This document shows, piece after piece, positions 8,329-17,756 of a stretch of DNA of 64,000 bases. Below the pieces are notes generated by a model. It was not told the origin of the DNA, did no database searches, and saw only the letters and a list, made by a program, of their open reading frames with translations. Made by a program: the position numbers and the translations under genes. Origin of the DNA: DASZWJ01 sp963813895. Its GTDB lineage: Bacteria > Pseudomonadota > Gammaproteobacteria > JAURND01. Location: positions 62,001 through 126,000 of the forward strand of contig CAWFAS010000002.1 in the NCBI GenBank assembly GCA_963813895.1, read 5' to 3'. Each line of letters opens with the position of its first letter. Within the stretch, counting starts at the first letter, position 1.

Positions 8329-8382
8329 GGATCTCCTTGAGGTGCCACTAGATGGAGATCCTTCACTGCGTTCAGGATGACA
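8329..8382. repeat. Half copy of a dispersed palindromic repeat
   Basis: The sequence carries GGAGATCCTTCACTGCGTTC followed by AGGATGAC. It is the right arm of the repeat that is complete at 9865-9937. The left arm is reduced to GGATCTCC, so this is a truncated copy. It lies about 120 bp upstream of the porin start. I see nothing else identifiable in 8035-8503 apart from this and an unsupported 61-codon minus-strand frame. Confidence 0.7.
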
Positions 8383-8503
8383 GCTAGCGACCGTTAACTT
8401 GCAAAAATCCCGTCATATTTCAGTAATACTTATGTGCTCAAATGCCCAAATATAGGAAAGCTAGGGGTAGGATAGTAAGTAATTTTCAAGGGTATTCAAC
8501 TAA

Positions 8504-9838
8504 ATGAAATCAGCACATATTAAATCTTTAATTTCTATAATATTAATCAGCTTAGGTACTCTCGGGGCGAATAGATCAGCACTGGCTGATGACAGCACTA
8601 GCCATCTAACTAGTGCTGATCAATGGTATGACGAGATTGCCAACTTCCTTGGTCAGTCCACTATAGATGGCGATATACGCAATTACTATTTTTCCCGCAA
8701 TTTTCACGAAGTTCCGACTGGATTCGATGACCCCAGCCAATCCGCTTATTCATTGGGTGGCAATATTCGTATTCTTACCGCCCCCTTTCTGGGAGGTTTT
8801 CAGGTAGGGGCGGCATTATATAGCGCTCAAGATCTAGGGTTAAATAGCGATAATCCTAAGCACGTTGACCAAACTTTACCAGGAGATTCAGTAACAGTAT
8901 TAGGTCAGCTTTATCTGCAATATAAACGCGAGAACTTCCTGATTCGTGCCGGCGATCAGCTTATTAATACGCCGTGGCTAGGTCCATCTGACTCTCGCAT
9001 GATTCCTGCGACTTACCGTGGATTTTATGGAACCTGGAATCCAAACCCTGATCTGACTTTCTCTGGCTTACGCATTTTTGAATTCAAAAGTCGAGTAGCA
9101 GATGGATTTTCAGCCACTAATTTATATAATCCCGCAAATTTAGGGCAAGGTATTGCTGCATTAGGAAATACGACAGACGACGGAGCGCAAGCGTTAGGCG
9201 TGAACTATAAAACTGAAACCATTGCCGCACAATTATGGGGCTATCAATTTTTTGATTTTGCCAAATTGTTGTATGGCGATGCACAATACACATTCAAAAA
9301 CCATTCCGGCTTTAACCCCTTGCTGGGAATTCAAGGATTGGCTGAAGGTGGGGATGGAGACAATATCCTCGCACAAGTGTCAAGCGGTCAGGCTAGCTCT
9401 AATGCACTGGGTGCCATCATAGGTGTAGAAATGCCGATTGCACGAGTAACTGTGGCCTGGAATAAAGTTTTTTCTGCAAATGACGCATTTAAAAATGGCG
9501 ACATTGTGTCACCCTATACCGCGGGTTATGCAAGCGATCCTCTGTATACGACTTCTATGATTGCAGGCTTGGTTGAAAAAGCCCCAGGCAATGCTTTCAA
9601 AATTGCCGGGACTTTTTTCGCATTTGATAAAAAGCTAACCTTCACCACTAGCTATGCTAGGTATTACACACAACCTTATTTTGCCAATACCCAGGAAACG
9701 GATTTTGATATTACCTATGCCTTTAAATCCAAACCTCTCAAAGGTCTGTCAATTCGTAACCGCTTGGGGATTCAGACGGGTGATCCCAGCAAAGGAACGT
9801 TTTATTATAACCGGGTGATGTTGCAGTATAGTTTTTAA
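8504..9838 (+). CDS. OprD-like outer-membrane porin
   Basis: A 444-residue outer-membrane beta-barrel protein. Residues 1 to about 28 form a signal peptide (MKSAHIKSLISI..., a hydrophobic stretch, then ALADD). Many short alternating-hydrophobicity strands follow, and the chain ends in LQYSF with the terminal phenylalanine required for BAM-dependent insertion. Length and the pattern SRNFHEVPTGFDDPSQSAYS near the N-terminus fit the OprD family, which passes amino acids, peptides or small acids. The substrate cannot be deduced. It stands alone between two dispersed repeats. Confidence 0.85.
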   Translation: MKSAHIKSLISIILISLGTLGANRSALADDSTSHLTSADQWYDEIANFLGQSTIDGDIRNYYFSRNFHEVPTGFDDPSQSAYSLGGNIRILTAPFLGGFQVGAALYSAQDLGLNSDNPKHVDQTLPGDSVTVLGQLYLQYKRENFLIRAGDQLINTPWLGPSDSRMIPATYRGFYGTWNPNPDLTFSGLRIFEFKSRVADGFSATNLYNPANLGQGIAALGNTTDDGAQALGVNYKTETIAAQLWGYQFFDFAKLLYGDAQYTFKNHSGFNPLLGIQGLAEGGDGDNILAQVSSGQASSNALGAIIGVEMPIARVTVAWNKVFSANDAFKNGDIVSPYTAGYASDPLYTTSMIAGLVEKAPGNAFKIAGTFFAFDKKLTFTTSYARYYTQPYFANTQETDFDITYAFKSKPLKGLSIRNRLGIQTGDPSKGTFYYNRVMLQYSF

Positions 9839-9859
9839 ATGGAACTAGCTGTCATCAGA

Positions 9860-9942
9860 AAGCAGTCATCCTGAACGCAGTGAAGGATCTCCATGAAATG
9901 CCACTAGACGGAGATCCTTCACTGCACTCAGGATGACTGCTT
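9860..9942. repeat. Dispersed palindromic repeat (full copy)
   Basis: Arms 9865-9892 and 9910-9937 (GTCATCCTGAACGCAGTGAA...) are near-perfect reverse complements, and AAGCA/TGCTT extend the pairing to 9860 and 9942. It lies between the convergent porin and FUSC genes. Its right arm runs into the FUSC coding region and supplies that gene's final codons and TGA. Related copies are at 8329, 19991 and 40951. It could also act as a bidirectional transcription stop. Confidence 0.85.
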
Positions 9943-11043
9943 GCTCTTATTTTTCACATCCTGTTCGCTATAGATTTGCCCTATCAACTCACCCAATTTG
10001 AATAATTCATCCATAAGCATCCTGACACCAAATAAAAAGGCGTTAACATAAGCGATATGCTCAAACTGTTTTTGGTTTATCACTTTCTTAAATTCATGTT
10101 CCATATCTTCGATTAATCCCGCAACCATAAGTTCAGCTTGCTGCTCCTTTCCTGAACGCAGCGCATCAGCTAGCAAAGTTAAAGCTTGACTGGCTCCCTG
10201 CTTGAATTTCTCCAGGCCGGCAAGCTCGGCAATGGTAAGAACACTATGAGGTGACACATGAGAGCTCAGGAACATCAAATTATTTGCGCGATATAATTTT
10301 ATTTCTGCCTGCAAAATATCATTGAATACCTGTTGGTGACGGCGATACTTGCTCGATTCAAATCCAACCTCTCGTATTAGTTTACGCTGTGTGGAAAAAC
10401 TGCTGACAATTTTCGTATCAAGCCCATCTAGCTCCGCAGTTAACTCATTAGGATCCATTTTTATACTGCGTTGAAAATGCCATTGTAGATTTTGTAAATT
10501 ATTCGCGACATTACGTAGCAATAACCGATGGGAATAAATTGGGAATATCAATTTCGAAGTTAATAATGCAATAATTATTCCGACAATGATTTCTATAAAC
10601 CTGGCCGATATAATTTGGAAATTGACTTTTGGATTTAATAAAATAATCGCCACGGTGACTGCGCCCAAGGTGCCCGCATAACTAATATCACCCGGGTTAG
10701 TAGCAATATACGCTAAAACCAGTACCACAAAAAACAGGGCAATAGCAGTGCCTAAGGGATCAGTTCCCACTAATAAATAAACAGCCGTAGAAAATAATGC
10801 CCCAAATAACGTCCCCCAAAAACGCATATACGATTTAATCACTAGGCTCCCTAAACTAGTCTGGGCACCCATTACCACTATAATAGTAATGACAATCCAC
10901 TGCGATTGCGGCAGTGGCGACCATAGCACTAGCAAATAACCTAAAACACAGGCGATAGCTGTTTTCAAGCTATTAATAACTCGGGGGGAGGCAAAATCAA
11001 ATTCTTGCCAGAAAGCGCGGATAGTGGAAAAGGAATTTTTCAT
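9928..11043 (-). CDS. FUSC-family membrane protein
   Basis: A 371-residue inner-membrane protein of the FUSC/AaeB-like family, associated with efflux of aromatic acids and related compounds. The N-terminal half contains about six membrane segments, with SQWIVITIIVVMGAQTSLGS and RFWGTLFGALFSTAVYLL typical of the family. The C-terminal half is a soluble helical region. I start at the ATG at 11041-11043 (MKNSFSTIRAFWQ); a longer version from 11178 adds unconvincing residues and would overlap the divergent ABC gene. Its last codons and stop lie in a dispersed repeat, so the original C-terminus may have been altered. It is divergent from, and possibly co-regulated with, the ABC transporter. Confidence 0.82.
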   Translation of the reverse strand: MKNSFSTIRAFWQEFDFASPRVINSLKTAIACVLGYLLVLWSPLPQSQWIVITIIVVMGAQTSLGSLVIKSYMRFWGTLFGALFSTAVYLLVGTDPLGTAIALFFVVLVLAYIATNPGDISYAGTLGAVTVAIILLNPKVNFQIISARFIEIIVGIIIALLTSKLIFPIYSHRLLLRNVANNLQNLQWHFQRSIKMDPNELTAELDGLDTKIVSSFSTQRKLIREVGFESSKYRRHQQVFNDILQAEIKLYRANNLMFLSSHVSPHSVLTIAELAGLEKFKQGASQALTLLADALRSGKEQQAELMVAGLIEDMEHEFKKVINQKQFEHIAYVNAFLFGVRMLMDELFKLGELIGQIYSEQDVKNKSKQSS

Positions 11044-11102
11044 AATATTTTTTATGGGTAAATTAGAATATAATCTTTCTTTACAGTGCCTTAACGTCAA
11101 AA

Positions 11103-12788
11103 ATGGACAATCACATGCAAAAATCAGCATCTTTCCTGAAGGATACATGGTCATTAATTGCGCCCTATTGGAAATCACAGGAAAAATGGTTAGCCATACT
11201 CTTATTGACGGTTATCATACTGCTGAACCTGGGACAGGTATATATAAACGTACTCATTAATAAATGGTATAACGTTTTTTATGACACGCTACAAAACCAT
11301 AAGATGCATGAGTTTATGGTGCAAATAGTGCATTTTTGTTATCTGGCGGTAATTTTTATTGTGATTACTGTATATAGCACTTATCTGAATCAGATGTTAC
11401 AGATTCGCTGGCGCCGTTGGTTAACCGATAATTATTTATCAAAATGGCTGGAGCAACAAAATTATTACCTTATGGAGCTAACGGGTCACAATACTGATAA
11501 CCCTGACCAACGTATCAGTGAGGATATCAACCAATTCATTAATCTGACCTTAGGCTTATCGCTAGGATTAATAAGTGCCGTAGTTACTTTATTTTCATTT
11601 TTGACTATTTTGTGGCATTTATCAGGTGCTCTGCAATTTCATGTCGGTAAGTTCAACGTATACATCCCAGGTTACATGGTATGGGTAGCACTGATATATT
11701 CTTTTCTGGGAACTTGGATCACTATGCGCCTGGGAAGCCCACTCATTAGATTAAATTTTGACCAGCAACGCTATGAAGCTAACTTCCGTTTTAATTTAAT
11801 GCGGTTACGCGAAAATAGCGAAAGCATTGCCTTTTATAAAGGCGAGCCTCATGAAAAGCAAAATTTTCTGCACCGTTTCAAAGCCGTGTTTGATAACTAT
11901 TGGCAAATTATGAGACGGCAAAAAAAGTTAACCTGGTTTACTTCGGGCTATGGTCAAGTTGCTAATATTTTTCCCTATGTGGTGATTGCACCACGGTTTT
12001 TTACAGGCCGGATGGAATTGGGCGGTTTAATGCAGACAGGAGCGGCATTCGGTCAGGTGCAGGGTTCATTATCTTATATAATCAATAGTTATGGCGACAT
12101 TGCCACATGGAAAGCCACCACTAATAGGTTACTCACATTTAACCAGCGTATACAAGAAAGCAAACATCATTCCCGCCTCAAGCATACCCCTATCCCCAGC
12201 AGTAGCATCAGCGCACGTGATCTCACCATTAGACTTCCCGATGGCAGTGCCCTTCTGGAAAACCTTGATTTATGCATTAATCCTCAACAAAAATTATTAA
12301 TATCAGGGCCTTCAGGCTGTGGCAAAACCACAATACTGCGCACTCTGGCTGGTATTTGGCCCTACGCTGAAGGAAGTTTATATTTGCCAGCGGATGCACG
12401 CTTATTGTTTTTGCCACAAAAGCCTTATCTACCTTTAGGGACCCTTAAGCAAATATTGTCTTATCTTCAGCACGATCTTTCGAATGAGCGTTTGCTGGAA
12501 ATATTGGAATCATGCCATCTTTCGCATTTACAGGATAAAATCGACCAATATGACAACTGGTCGCAAATTCTTTCCATCGGCGAACAGCAACGTATCGCCC
12601 TTGCTCGGGCTATTCTGCATACCCCTGATTTTCTATTTTTGGACGAAGCAACTTCAGCGCTGGATGAGTCTACGGAACATGATTTGTATAGATTATTATC
12701 TACCGTCTGCGCCAAAACTGCTTTAATTAGCGTGGCCCATAGATCAACGGTAAAAGTATGGCATACCACGGAATGGAACTTTGCATAG
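11103..12788 (+). CDS. ABC transporter permease/ATPase fusion (YddA/SbmA-type)
   Basis: A 561-residue half transporter. About residues 20-300 form an ABC_membrane_2 domain as in YddA, SbmA and BacA, with RWRRWLTDNYLSKWL and NPDQRISEDINQF as family landmarks. The ATPase domain has Walker A GPSGCGKTT near residue 402, signature LSIGEQQRIALARAI, Walker B FLFLDEATSALD and a final switch His (SVAHRS). It would act as a homodimer in the inner membrane. Relatives handle peptides or very-long-chain fatty acyl and cobalamin-type substrates, so the cargo is uncertain. A second ATG lies four codons downstream. Confidence 0.88.
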   Translation: MDNHMQKSASFLKDTWSLIAPYWKSQEKWLAILLLTVIILLNLGQVYINVLINKWYNVFYDTLQNHKMHEFMVQIVHFCYLAVIFIVITVYSTYLNQMLQIRWRRWLTDNYLSKWLEQQNYYLMELTGHNTDNPDQRISEDINQFINLTLGLSLGLISAVVTLFSFLTILWHLSGALQFHVGKFNVYIPGYMVWVALIYSFLGTWITMRLGSPLIRLNFDQQRYEANFRFNLMRLRENSESIAFYKGEPHEKQNFLHRFKAVFDNYWQIMRRQKKLTWFTSGYGQVANIFPYVVIAPRFFTGRMELGGLMQTGAAFGQVQGSLSYIINSYGDIATWKATTNRLLTFNQRIQESKHHSRLKHTPIPSSSISARDLTIRLPDGSALLENLDLCINPQQKLLISGPSGCGKTTILRTLAGIWPYAEGSLYLPADARLLFLPQKPYLPLGTLKQILSYLQHDLSNERLLEILESCHLSHLQDKIDQYDNWSQILSIGEQQRIALARAILHTPDFLFLDEATSALDESTEHDLYRLLSTVCAKTALISVAHRSTVKVWHTTEWNFA

Positions 12789-12878
12789 TAGGGGGAGTCG
12801 AAACAAAGTGAGGTTTCTTCCTTTTTAACCTTTCACCGCAAACGGGCATTGTTGAATAATTCCAAAGGGTATCTCTAA

Positions 12879-14363
12879 ATGGAACTCATTACCGCCAATA
12901 CCGCGCCATCTGGAAAAAAAGGTGCACTCGCACTTTTATTTACGCAAATGTTTGCCACTGTATCTTTAAGCGTGCTTTATTCCACTCTGGTTTTATATAT
13001 CACGCATACATTACATTTGCCCAATGTGACTGCCACCGCCATCACCGGTAGTTTTTTAGCCATCAACTACGCGGCACATTTATTAGGAGGCTTTTGTGGA
13101 GGGCGATTCATAAGTTACAGGGTATTATTTGCCCTTGCGATGCTCTTGCAAATAATCAGTTGCGGGATAATTGCTCTGGAAGACCTCACCTGGCTTTATT
13201 TGGGTTTATCGTTATTTCTGGCAGGCGCTGGCATGAACATCACCTGTATTAACTGCCTGTTAACTCAGTTATTTTCCCCGCAAGATAAAGGCCGTGAAAG
13301 TGCATTTTTATGGAATTACAGTGCGCTTTGCACCGGTTTTTTGCTGGGGTTTTTACTCGGCGGTTATTTTGAGTTACGCTCCAATTATTCCATGCTGTTC
13401 TTAACAGCGGCTTCCGGGAATGTAGTGGCCCTCATAATCGCTTTTTTTAATTGGCATACCTTACGTGATCGTGATACTTATTTAAGCCATAAATCCAGGC
13501 TTCAGCGCGCAAAAGACGCTTTAAAAGGGTTAAGCATTATTGGTGCGACCCTCATCGTATTGACCCTATTATTACGGCATGCGCGACTAACACGCATGCT
13601 GGTTCTGATTTTGGGCCTGGTTATGCTTGCCAATGTCATTCGCATTGCTTTCCGCCAACAGAATCAGGCGGCTAAAAATAAGATATGGGCCTATCTACTG
13701 CTCACTTTATTATCAATTGTCTTCTGGACATTATATTTATTTATGCCGATGGGATTAAACTTGTTTATTGAACATAATGTAACCCGGCATTTATTAGGAT
13801 ACGTAATAGCGCCACAATGGGCGCTGGCCATTAATTCGAGCATTGTTATAATCGGCGGACCCTTATTAAATTTTTTATTTCGTCGATTGCGTTTACGAGG
13901 AATTAATATCTCATTACCGCTGCAGTTTACCTGTTCTTTGCTCTTCATAGGCATTAGTTTTCTGATTTTGACTTTAGGTATTAAGTTTGCAGATTATCAC
14001 GGTTATACTAGTTTTATTTGGGTTGCTGCCTCTTTGGTCTTACAAAGTCTGGGCGAGTTATTTATTTCCCCTATTGGTTTTGCGATGATAGGGTATTTGG
14101 CGCCAGTAGCTTACCAGGGTGTATTTATGGGAACGTGGATGCTAATGACCGGCGTAGCAGCTATATTAGCCAGCATTTTCTCTAGCATCGCTTTGGGAAG
14201 TTCTGGAATAAACAATCCTTTGATCACCAATAGCAGTTTCAGTCATACTTTTTCTTCTCTGGGCTGGAGCGCGATTAGCGCAGGAGCCCTACTTGCTGTG
14301 GCAACGCGTTGGGTATTGGTATGGACTGCTGAAAAAAAAGAATTAGAAGGAGTGAAAATCTGA
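12879..14363 (+). CDS. POT-family peptide transporter (MFS)
   Basis: A 494-residue protein with about 14 membrane segments. The family block LAGAGMNITCINCLLTQLFS, then DKGRESAFLWNYSALCTGF, matches the proton-dependent oligopeptide transporter (POT/PTR2) signature region. POT proteins import di- and tripeptides with protons. The proton-coupling ExxER motif of classical POTs is not evident in helix 1, so transport mode or substrate may differ. The gene ends with a TGA that overlaps the initiator I propose for the next gene, which suggests coupling of peptide uptake to an envelope amidase-like protein. Confidence 0.85.
   Translation: MELITANTAPSGKKGALALLFTQMFATVSLSVLYSTLVLYITHTLHLPNVTATAITGSFLAINYAAHLLGGFCGGRFISYRVLFALAMLLQIISCGIIALEDLTWLYLGLSLFLAGAGMNITCINCLLTQLFSPQDKGRESAFLWNYSALCTGFLLGFLLGGYFELRSNYSMLFLTAASGNVVALIIAFFNWHTLRDRDTYLSHKSRLQRAKDALKGLSIIGATLIVLTLLLRHARLTRMLVLILGLVMLANVIRIAFRQQNQAAKNKIWAYLLLTLLSIVFWTLYLFMPMGLNLFIEHNVTRHLLGYVIAPQWALAINSSIVIIGGPLLNFLFRRLRLRGINISLPLQFTCSLLFIGISFLILTLGIKFADYHGYTSFIWVAASLVLQSLGELFISPIGFAMIGYLAPVAYQGVFMGTWMLMTGVAAILASIFSSIALGSSGINNPLITNSSFSHTFSSLGWSAISAGALLAVATRWVLVWTAEKKELEGVKI
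14347..14362 (+). promoter_or_regulatory. Strong ribosome-binding site before a CTG start
   Basis: AAGGAG at 14347-14352 lies 7 bases before CTG at 14360-14362. The CTG opens a frame encoding K-H, a hydrophobic stretch and NLAA, an ideal signal peptide for the following protein. No ATG, GTG or TTG occurs at this position in that frame. Confidence 0.6.
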
Positions 14364-15346
14364 AGCATTTTTTTCTGGGATTAATCGTTTTTTTTATTTC
14401 TTTGCCAAATCTGGCCGCAATGAATGAATTTCAGCATCAAATGATTTCGCCTTATGATTTACATAAATATGACCAAGAAATTCAGTATTTATATCAACGA
14501 TCCACCTTAGACAACCACTCTTCCAGCATCAAAGATAGGCTGGCTATTGATAGCATGGTTTTTTATGGTAAACCCTATTCTCTTGGTCCTGCCGGTGAAG
14601 GCCCAGCTGGTTATTATGACCAAAGCCCACTCTATCGCACTGACATCTTTGATTGTGTTACTTATGTAAATACGGTTTTAGCCTTAGCAGAATCAGATAA
14701 TTTGCAGCAATTTCAATATGCCTACAAGGAAATAAATTACATCGATGGTAGGCCAGACTTTACTACTCGCAATCATTTTATGGAGATCGACTGGAATATA
14801 AATAATGCGCGCAAAGGATACGTGCAGGATATTACTAAACAGATCGTGGATAACCAAGGGAAACCCATTTTTTCTATAAAACACACGCTCATCAATAAAC
14901 CTGAGTGGTTCAGTTTCCTCAAAGCCAATAACCTTAAATTTTTACATCCCTTATCTCCCGAAGCAACCCAGCAACGGCTACAAGATTTACATAATCAAGC
15001 TAGCCATTTTCGAAAACAACTGAGCCAATTGGCTTATTTGCCTATGACGCGTTTATTTAATACTTATAGAGAACCCAATGACACTATCTTCCAACAAATT
15101 CCTTCTGGAGCAATTATTGAGATAGTAGATCCTAATAAAAAATTAAAAAGCCAAATTGGGACTTTAACGGACATTTCACATATAGGGTTTGCTATTCGCA
15201 CTCCAAAAGGCTTGATGTTTCGTGAGGCTTCCTCCTATTTACATAGGGTGGTTGATATCCCATTGGATGTATACCTACTTAATTATCTAGGAATGGATAG
15301 TAGTAAAGGGATCAATATACAAGAGGTGCTTAAAGTCTATTCCTAA
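14360..15346 (+). CDS. DUF1460 family protein (amidase-like, exported)
   Basis: The DUF1460/N-acetylmuramoyl-L-alanine-amidase-like family adopts an NlpC/P60-type cysteine hydrolase fold. The putative catalytic Cys99 lies in FDCVTYVNTVLA and the His274 in ISHIGFAIRTPKG, with a HFMEIDWN segment between. I start at CTG 14360, which gives a 20-residue signal peptide (KHFFLGLIVFFISLPNLAA) and a periplasmic protein of 328 residues in total. Conventional initiators are TTG 14402 or ATG 14420, both of which lose the signal peptide. It overlaps the POT transporter stop. A role in peptidoglycan trimming or peptide recycling is inferred from the family. Confidence 0.8.
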   Translation: MKHFFLGLIVFFISLPNLAAMNEFQHQMISPYDLHKYDQEIQYLYQRSTLDNHSSSIKDRLAIDSMVFYGKPYSLGPAGEGPAGYYDQSPLYRTDIFDCVTYVNTVLALAESDNLQQFQYAYKEINYIDGRPDFTTRNHFMEIDWNINNARKGYVQDITKQIVDNQGKPIFSIKHTLINKPEWFSFLKANNLKFLHPLSPEATQQRLQDLHNQASHFRKQLSQLAYLPMTRLFNTYREPNDTIFQQIPSGAIIEIVDPNKKLKSQIGTLTDISHIGFAIRTPKGLMFREASSYLHRVVDIPLDVYLLNYLGMDSSKGINIQEVLKVYS

Positions 15347-15436
15347 CTAATAAATATTTTTTCATGTAACTAATACTTTCTTAATATTTATAATGTATTT
15401 TACTACTATTATTTATATATTTGGAGTGTGTGTCTC

Positions 15437-15850
15437 ATGTCAGAACAGAAGCAAAAAAAAACGCCAAGGTTTGATAAAAAAATAGCAAAAAATCGAAAAG
15501 ATGCGGATGAAAAAGCAATTGCTGCTATGTTGAATGAAGTGATAAGTGATGATGAAGACCTAAATGAATCAGAATTATTATCTATACAAACAACTATATC
15601 AGAATCCCCTCCTCGGTATACACCAGCCAAAAGAACAAACTCTAATTTCAACAACGATGCTCGAAAAAGATTAAAAATTGCAGATTCAGAAGAGGTTAAG
15701 TCTGTCATACCTGGTATAAATAGAGTTGGATTTCATACCCCTCAAAAAAGACTCGCACCTATTCCGACTGGTTCTAACAAATTGCAAAAATTAGAAGATC
15801 GTGGCTTACATAGCAGCAAACAAGATGTGGTTGGTTATAGATATTCATAA
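15437..15850 (+). CDS. Small basic hypothetical protein
   Basis: Not recognised. The 137-residue product is rich in Lys, Asp, Ser and Asn and has no membrane segment or signal peptide. The ATG at 15437 has TTGGAG 10 bases upstream; an in-frame GTG at 15428 is too close to that site. A pair of basic clusters (AKRTNSNFNNDARKRLKIAD) resembles a bipartite nuclear-localisation signal, and an acidic DDEDLNESE stretch precedes it. The composition is like known secreted effectors of intracellular Legionellales, but that is inference only. Confidence 0.65.
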   Translation: MSEQKQKKTPRFDKKIAKNRKDADEKAIAAMLNEVISDDEDLNESELLSIQTTISESPPRYTPAKRTNSNFNNDARKRLKIADSEEVKSVIPGINRVGFHTPQKRLAPIPTGSNKLQKLEDRGLHSSKQDVVGYRYS

Positions 15851-15995
15851 ATTTTAATTGAATATCTCTCCCACAAGGAAGTGGATAATTCTAGCAGGCA
15901 TTGTAATCCTCTTTCTCTTGCGGCAGAACGCTGAGAAGAGAGGATCATAGTGTTCCCACACGTGGTCGAGGAAGTTACAATACCCTAATACACAT

Positions 15996-17687
15996 TTAGT
16001 AACCTTCAGCCGTGCTCAAAGGCATGCGATCATCCCCCGCCCCATACAAAGTATGTGTGCTGGGATCAAGCAATATAGCTTCAACAAAAGATAATGGATA
16101 AGGTGCGGGCACTTCTTTGTACCCCATCAGCGACAGTTTTTCTGCTGAATCGGCAGATACTGCCAGAGGCTCTTCCCAAATTTCATCCGGCAGCCACTGA
16201 AAATGGATACGAGGCACATCTACAGCTGTTTTAATATCCATTTCATAATCTATTACATTCAAGATTGTCTGCAGCACCCCGGTAATAATAGTGGAACCTC
16301 CAGGAGCGCCTAAAATGATATAGGGCTTATCATTTTTCAATACAATAGTAGGTGTCATAGAGCTTAAGGGACGCTTGGCAGGTTCTATGGCATTATTAAC
16401 CCCTTGCACCAAACCAAACTGATTGGGGACTCCAGGCTTGCTGGTGAAATCATCCATTTCATCATTGAGGAAAAATCCGGTATTACCTGCAATGACTCGC
16501 GCACCAAAACGATTATTGAGGGTGTAGGTCATACTAACGGCATTACCCATAGGATCAACTATAGAGATATGCGTAGTGTTATTGCCTTCATGGATTGGAG
16601 TTCCAGATAATTCATTTGATGGCGTTGCACGAAAAGGTGATATTTTAGTACGGATTTGTTGTGCGTAATCTTTAGAAATTAAAAGATCGACTGGGTTAGT
16701 AATAAAATCCGGATCACCGAGGTTATTATTACGATCATAAAAAGCATAGCGCATCGCTTCGACTAAATAATGGATGCTCTGAGCAGAATGAAAGCCTAAA
16801 TAAGTCAGGGGATACCCTTCCACAATATTCAACATTTCACATAAGGTAATGCCACCCGAACTGGGCGGAGGTGCAGAAATAACGGTATAACCGCGGTAAT
16901 TACAATAGATGGGTTTGAGTTCTTCTACGCTATATTGAGTAAAATCTTCTTTAGTTAGAATGCCATTATTCGCTTTTGCAGCCTCTACTATACGGTCCGC
17001 GATGGAACCTTTATAAAATGCATCACTCCCTTGTTCCGCAATTATTTTTAACGTAGCTGCTAAATCCGACTGCACCAGGCGATCGCCCACTTGATAAGGC
17101 TGACCCTGGTTAAGAAATATAGCGGCTACATTAGACTGCTGTTTAAAATCCACACTAGCCGTATTTAAAATTTTTATATCTTCTGCTGATAATACATATC
17201 CTTGTTGCGCCAATTTAATCGCGGGTGACATCACTTGTTGCAAGGACATGCTGCCATATTTCTTAAGTGCAGTATTTAAACCTAATACTGTACCCGGCAC
17301 CGCTATCGCTAAATATCCTTTAATACTGCGACCTGGAATTATATTACCCTTCTGGTCCAGATACATATTTTTGCTAGCCGCTAAAGGTGCTTTCTCGCGG
17401 AAGTTCAAAAAAATATCTTTGCCATCCGCTAAATGCACTGTCATAAGCCCACCCCCTCCCAGATTGCCAGCAGCGGGATAAACCACGGCCAAGGCATAAC
17501 CTACTGCGACGGCAGCATCAATTGCATTGCCACCTTGCTTGAGAATATCTACTCCCACTTGTGAGGCAAGAGGATGACTACTGACTACCATGCCATGCTG
17601 AGCGGCAATGGGTGGCGGATAGGCGCCATAAATGGCGGTATGGCTAAAGAGTAATAAGCTTAAGAAAAAAATTTTCCACTGGTGCAT
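15996..17687 (-). CDS. ggt: Gamma-glutamyltransferase
   Basis: A periplasmic or secreted enzyme that cleaves the gamma-glutamyl bond of glutathione and transfers or hydrolyses the glutamyl group. The 563-residue precursor starts with a signal peptide (MHQWKIFFLSLLLFSHTAIYG). The autocatalytic cleavage site and nucleophile lie in NNTTHISIVD, where the first Thr of TTH becomes the N-terminus of the small subunit. PPPSSGGITLCEML and GGSTIITGVLQTILNVIDY are further family signatures. Upstream of the cystathionine pair's 3' end on the same strand, it could supply cysteine from glutathione to sulfur metabolism. A separate transcript is likely because about 70 bp intervene. Confidence 0.96.
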   Translation of the reverse strand: MHQWKIFFLSLLLFSHTAIYGAYPPPIAAQHGMVVSSHPLASQVGVDILKQGGNAIDAAVAVGYALAVVYPAAGNLGGGGLMTVHLADGKDIFLNFREKAPLAASKNMYLDQKGNIIPGRSIKGYLAIAVPGTVLGLNTALKKYGSMSLQQVMSPAIKLAQQGYVLSAEDIKILNTASVDFKQQSNVAAIFLNQGQPYQVGDRLVQSDLAATLKIIAEQGSDAFYKGSIADRIVEAAKANNGILTKEDFTQYSVEELKPIYCNYRGYTVISAPPPSSGGITLCEMLNIVEGYPLTYLGFHSAQSIHYLVEAMRYAFYDRNNNLGDPDFITNPVDLLISKDYAQQIRTKISPFRATPSNELSGTPIHEGNNTTHISIVDPMGNAVSMTYTLNNRFGARVIAGNTGFFLNDEMDDFTSKPGVPNQFGLVQGVNNAIEPAKRPLSSMTPTIVLKNDKPYIILGAPGGSTIITGVLQTILNVIDYEMDIKTAVDVPRIHFQWLPDEIWEEPLAVSADSAEKLSLMGYKEVPAPYPLSFVEAILLDPSTHTLYGAGDDRMPLSTAEGY

Positions 17688-17756
17688 TTGAGTTTCCTAT
17701 ATCAAGCGTTTACGTTGCTCCGTAAACGCTCCCTAACGGTCGCGGCTCGGTACCAT

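Noticed and set aside
15908..15942. CT/GA-rich imperfect hairpin between a small gene and ggt
   Set aside because: The stem is bulged and no T-run follows; it is too weak to call a terminator.
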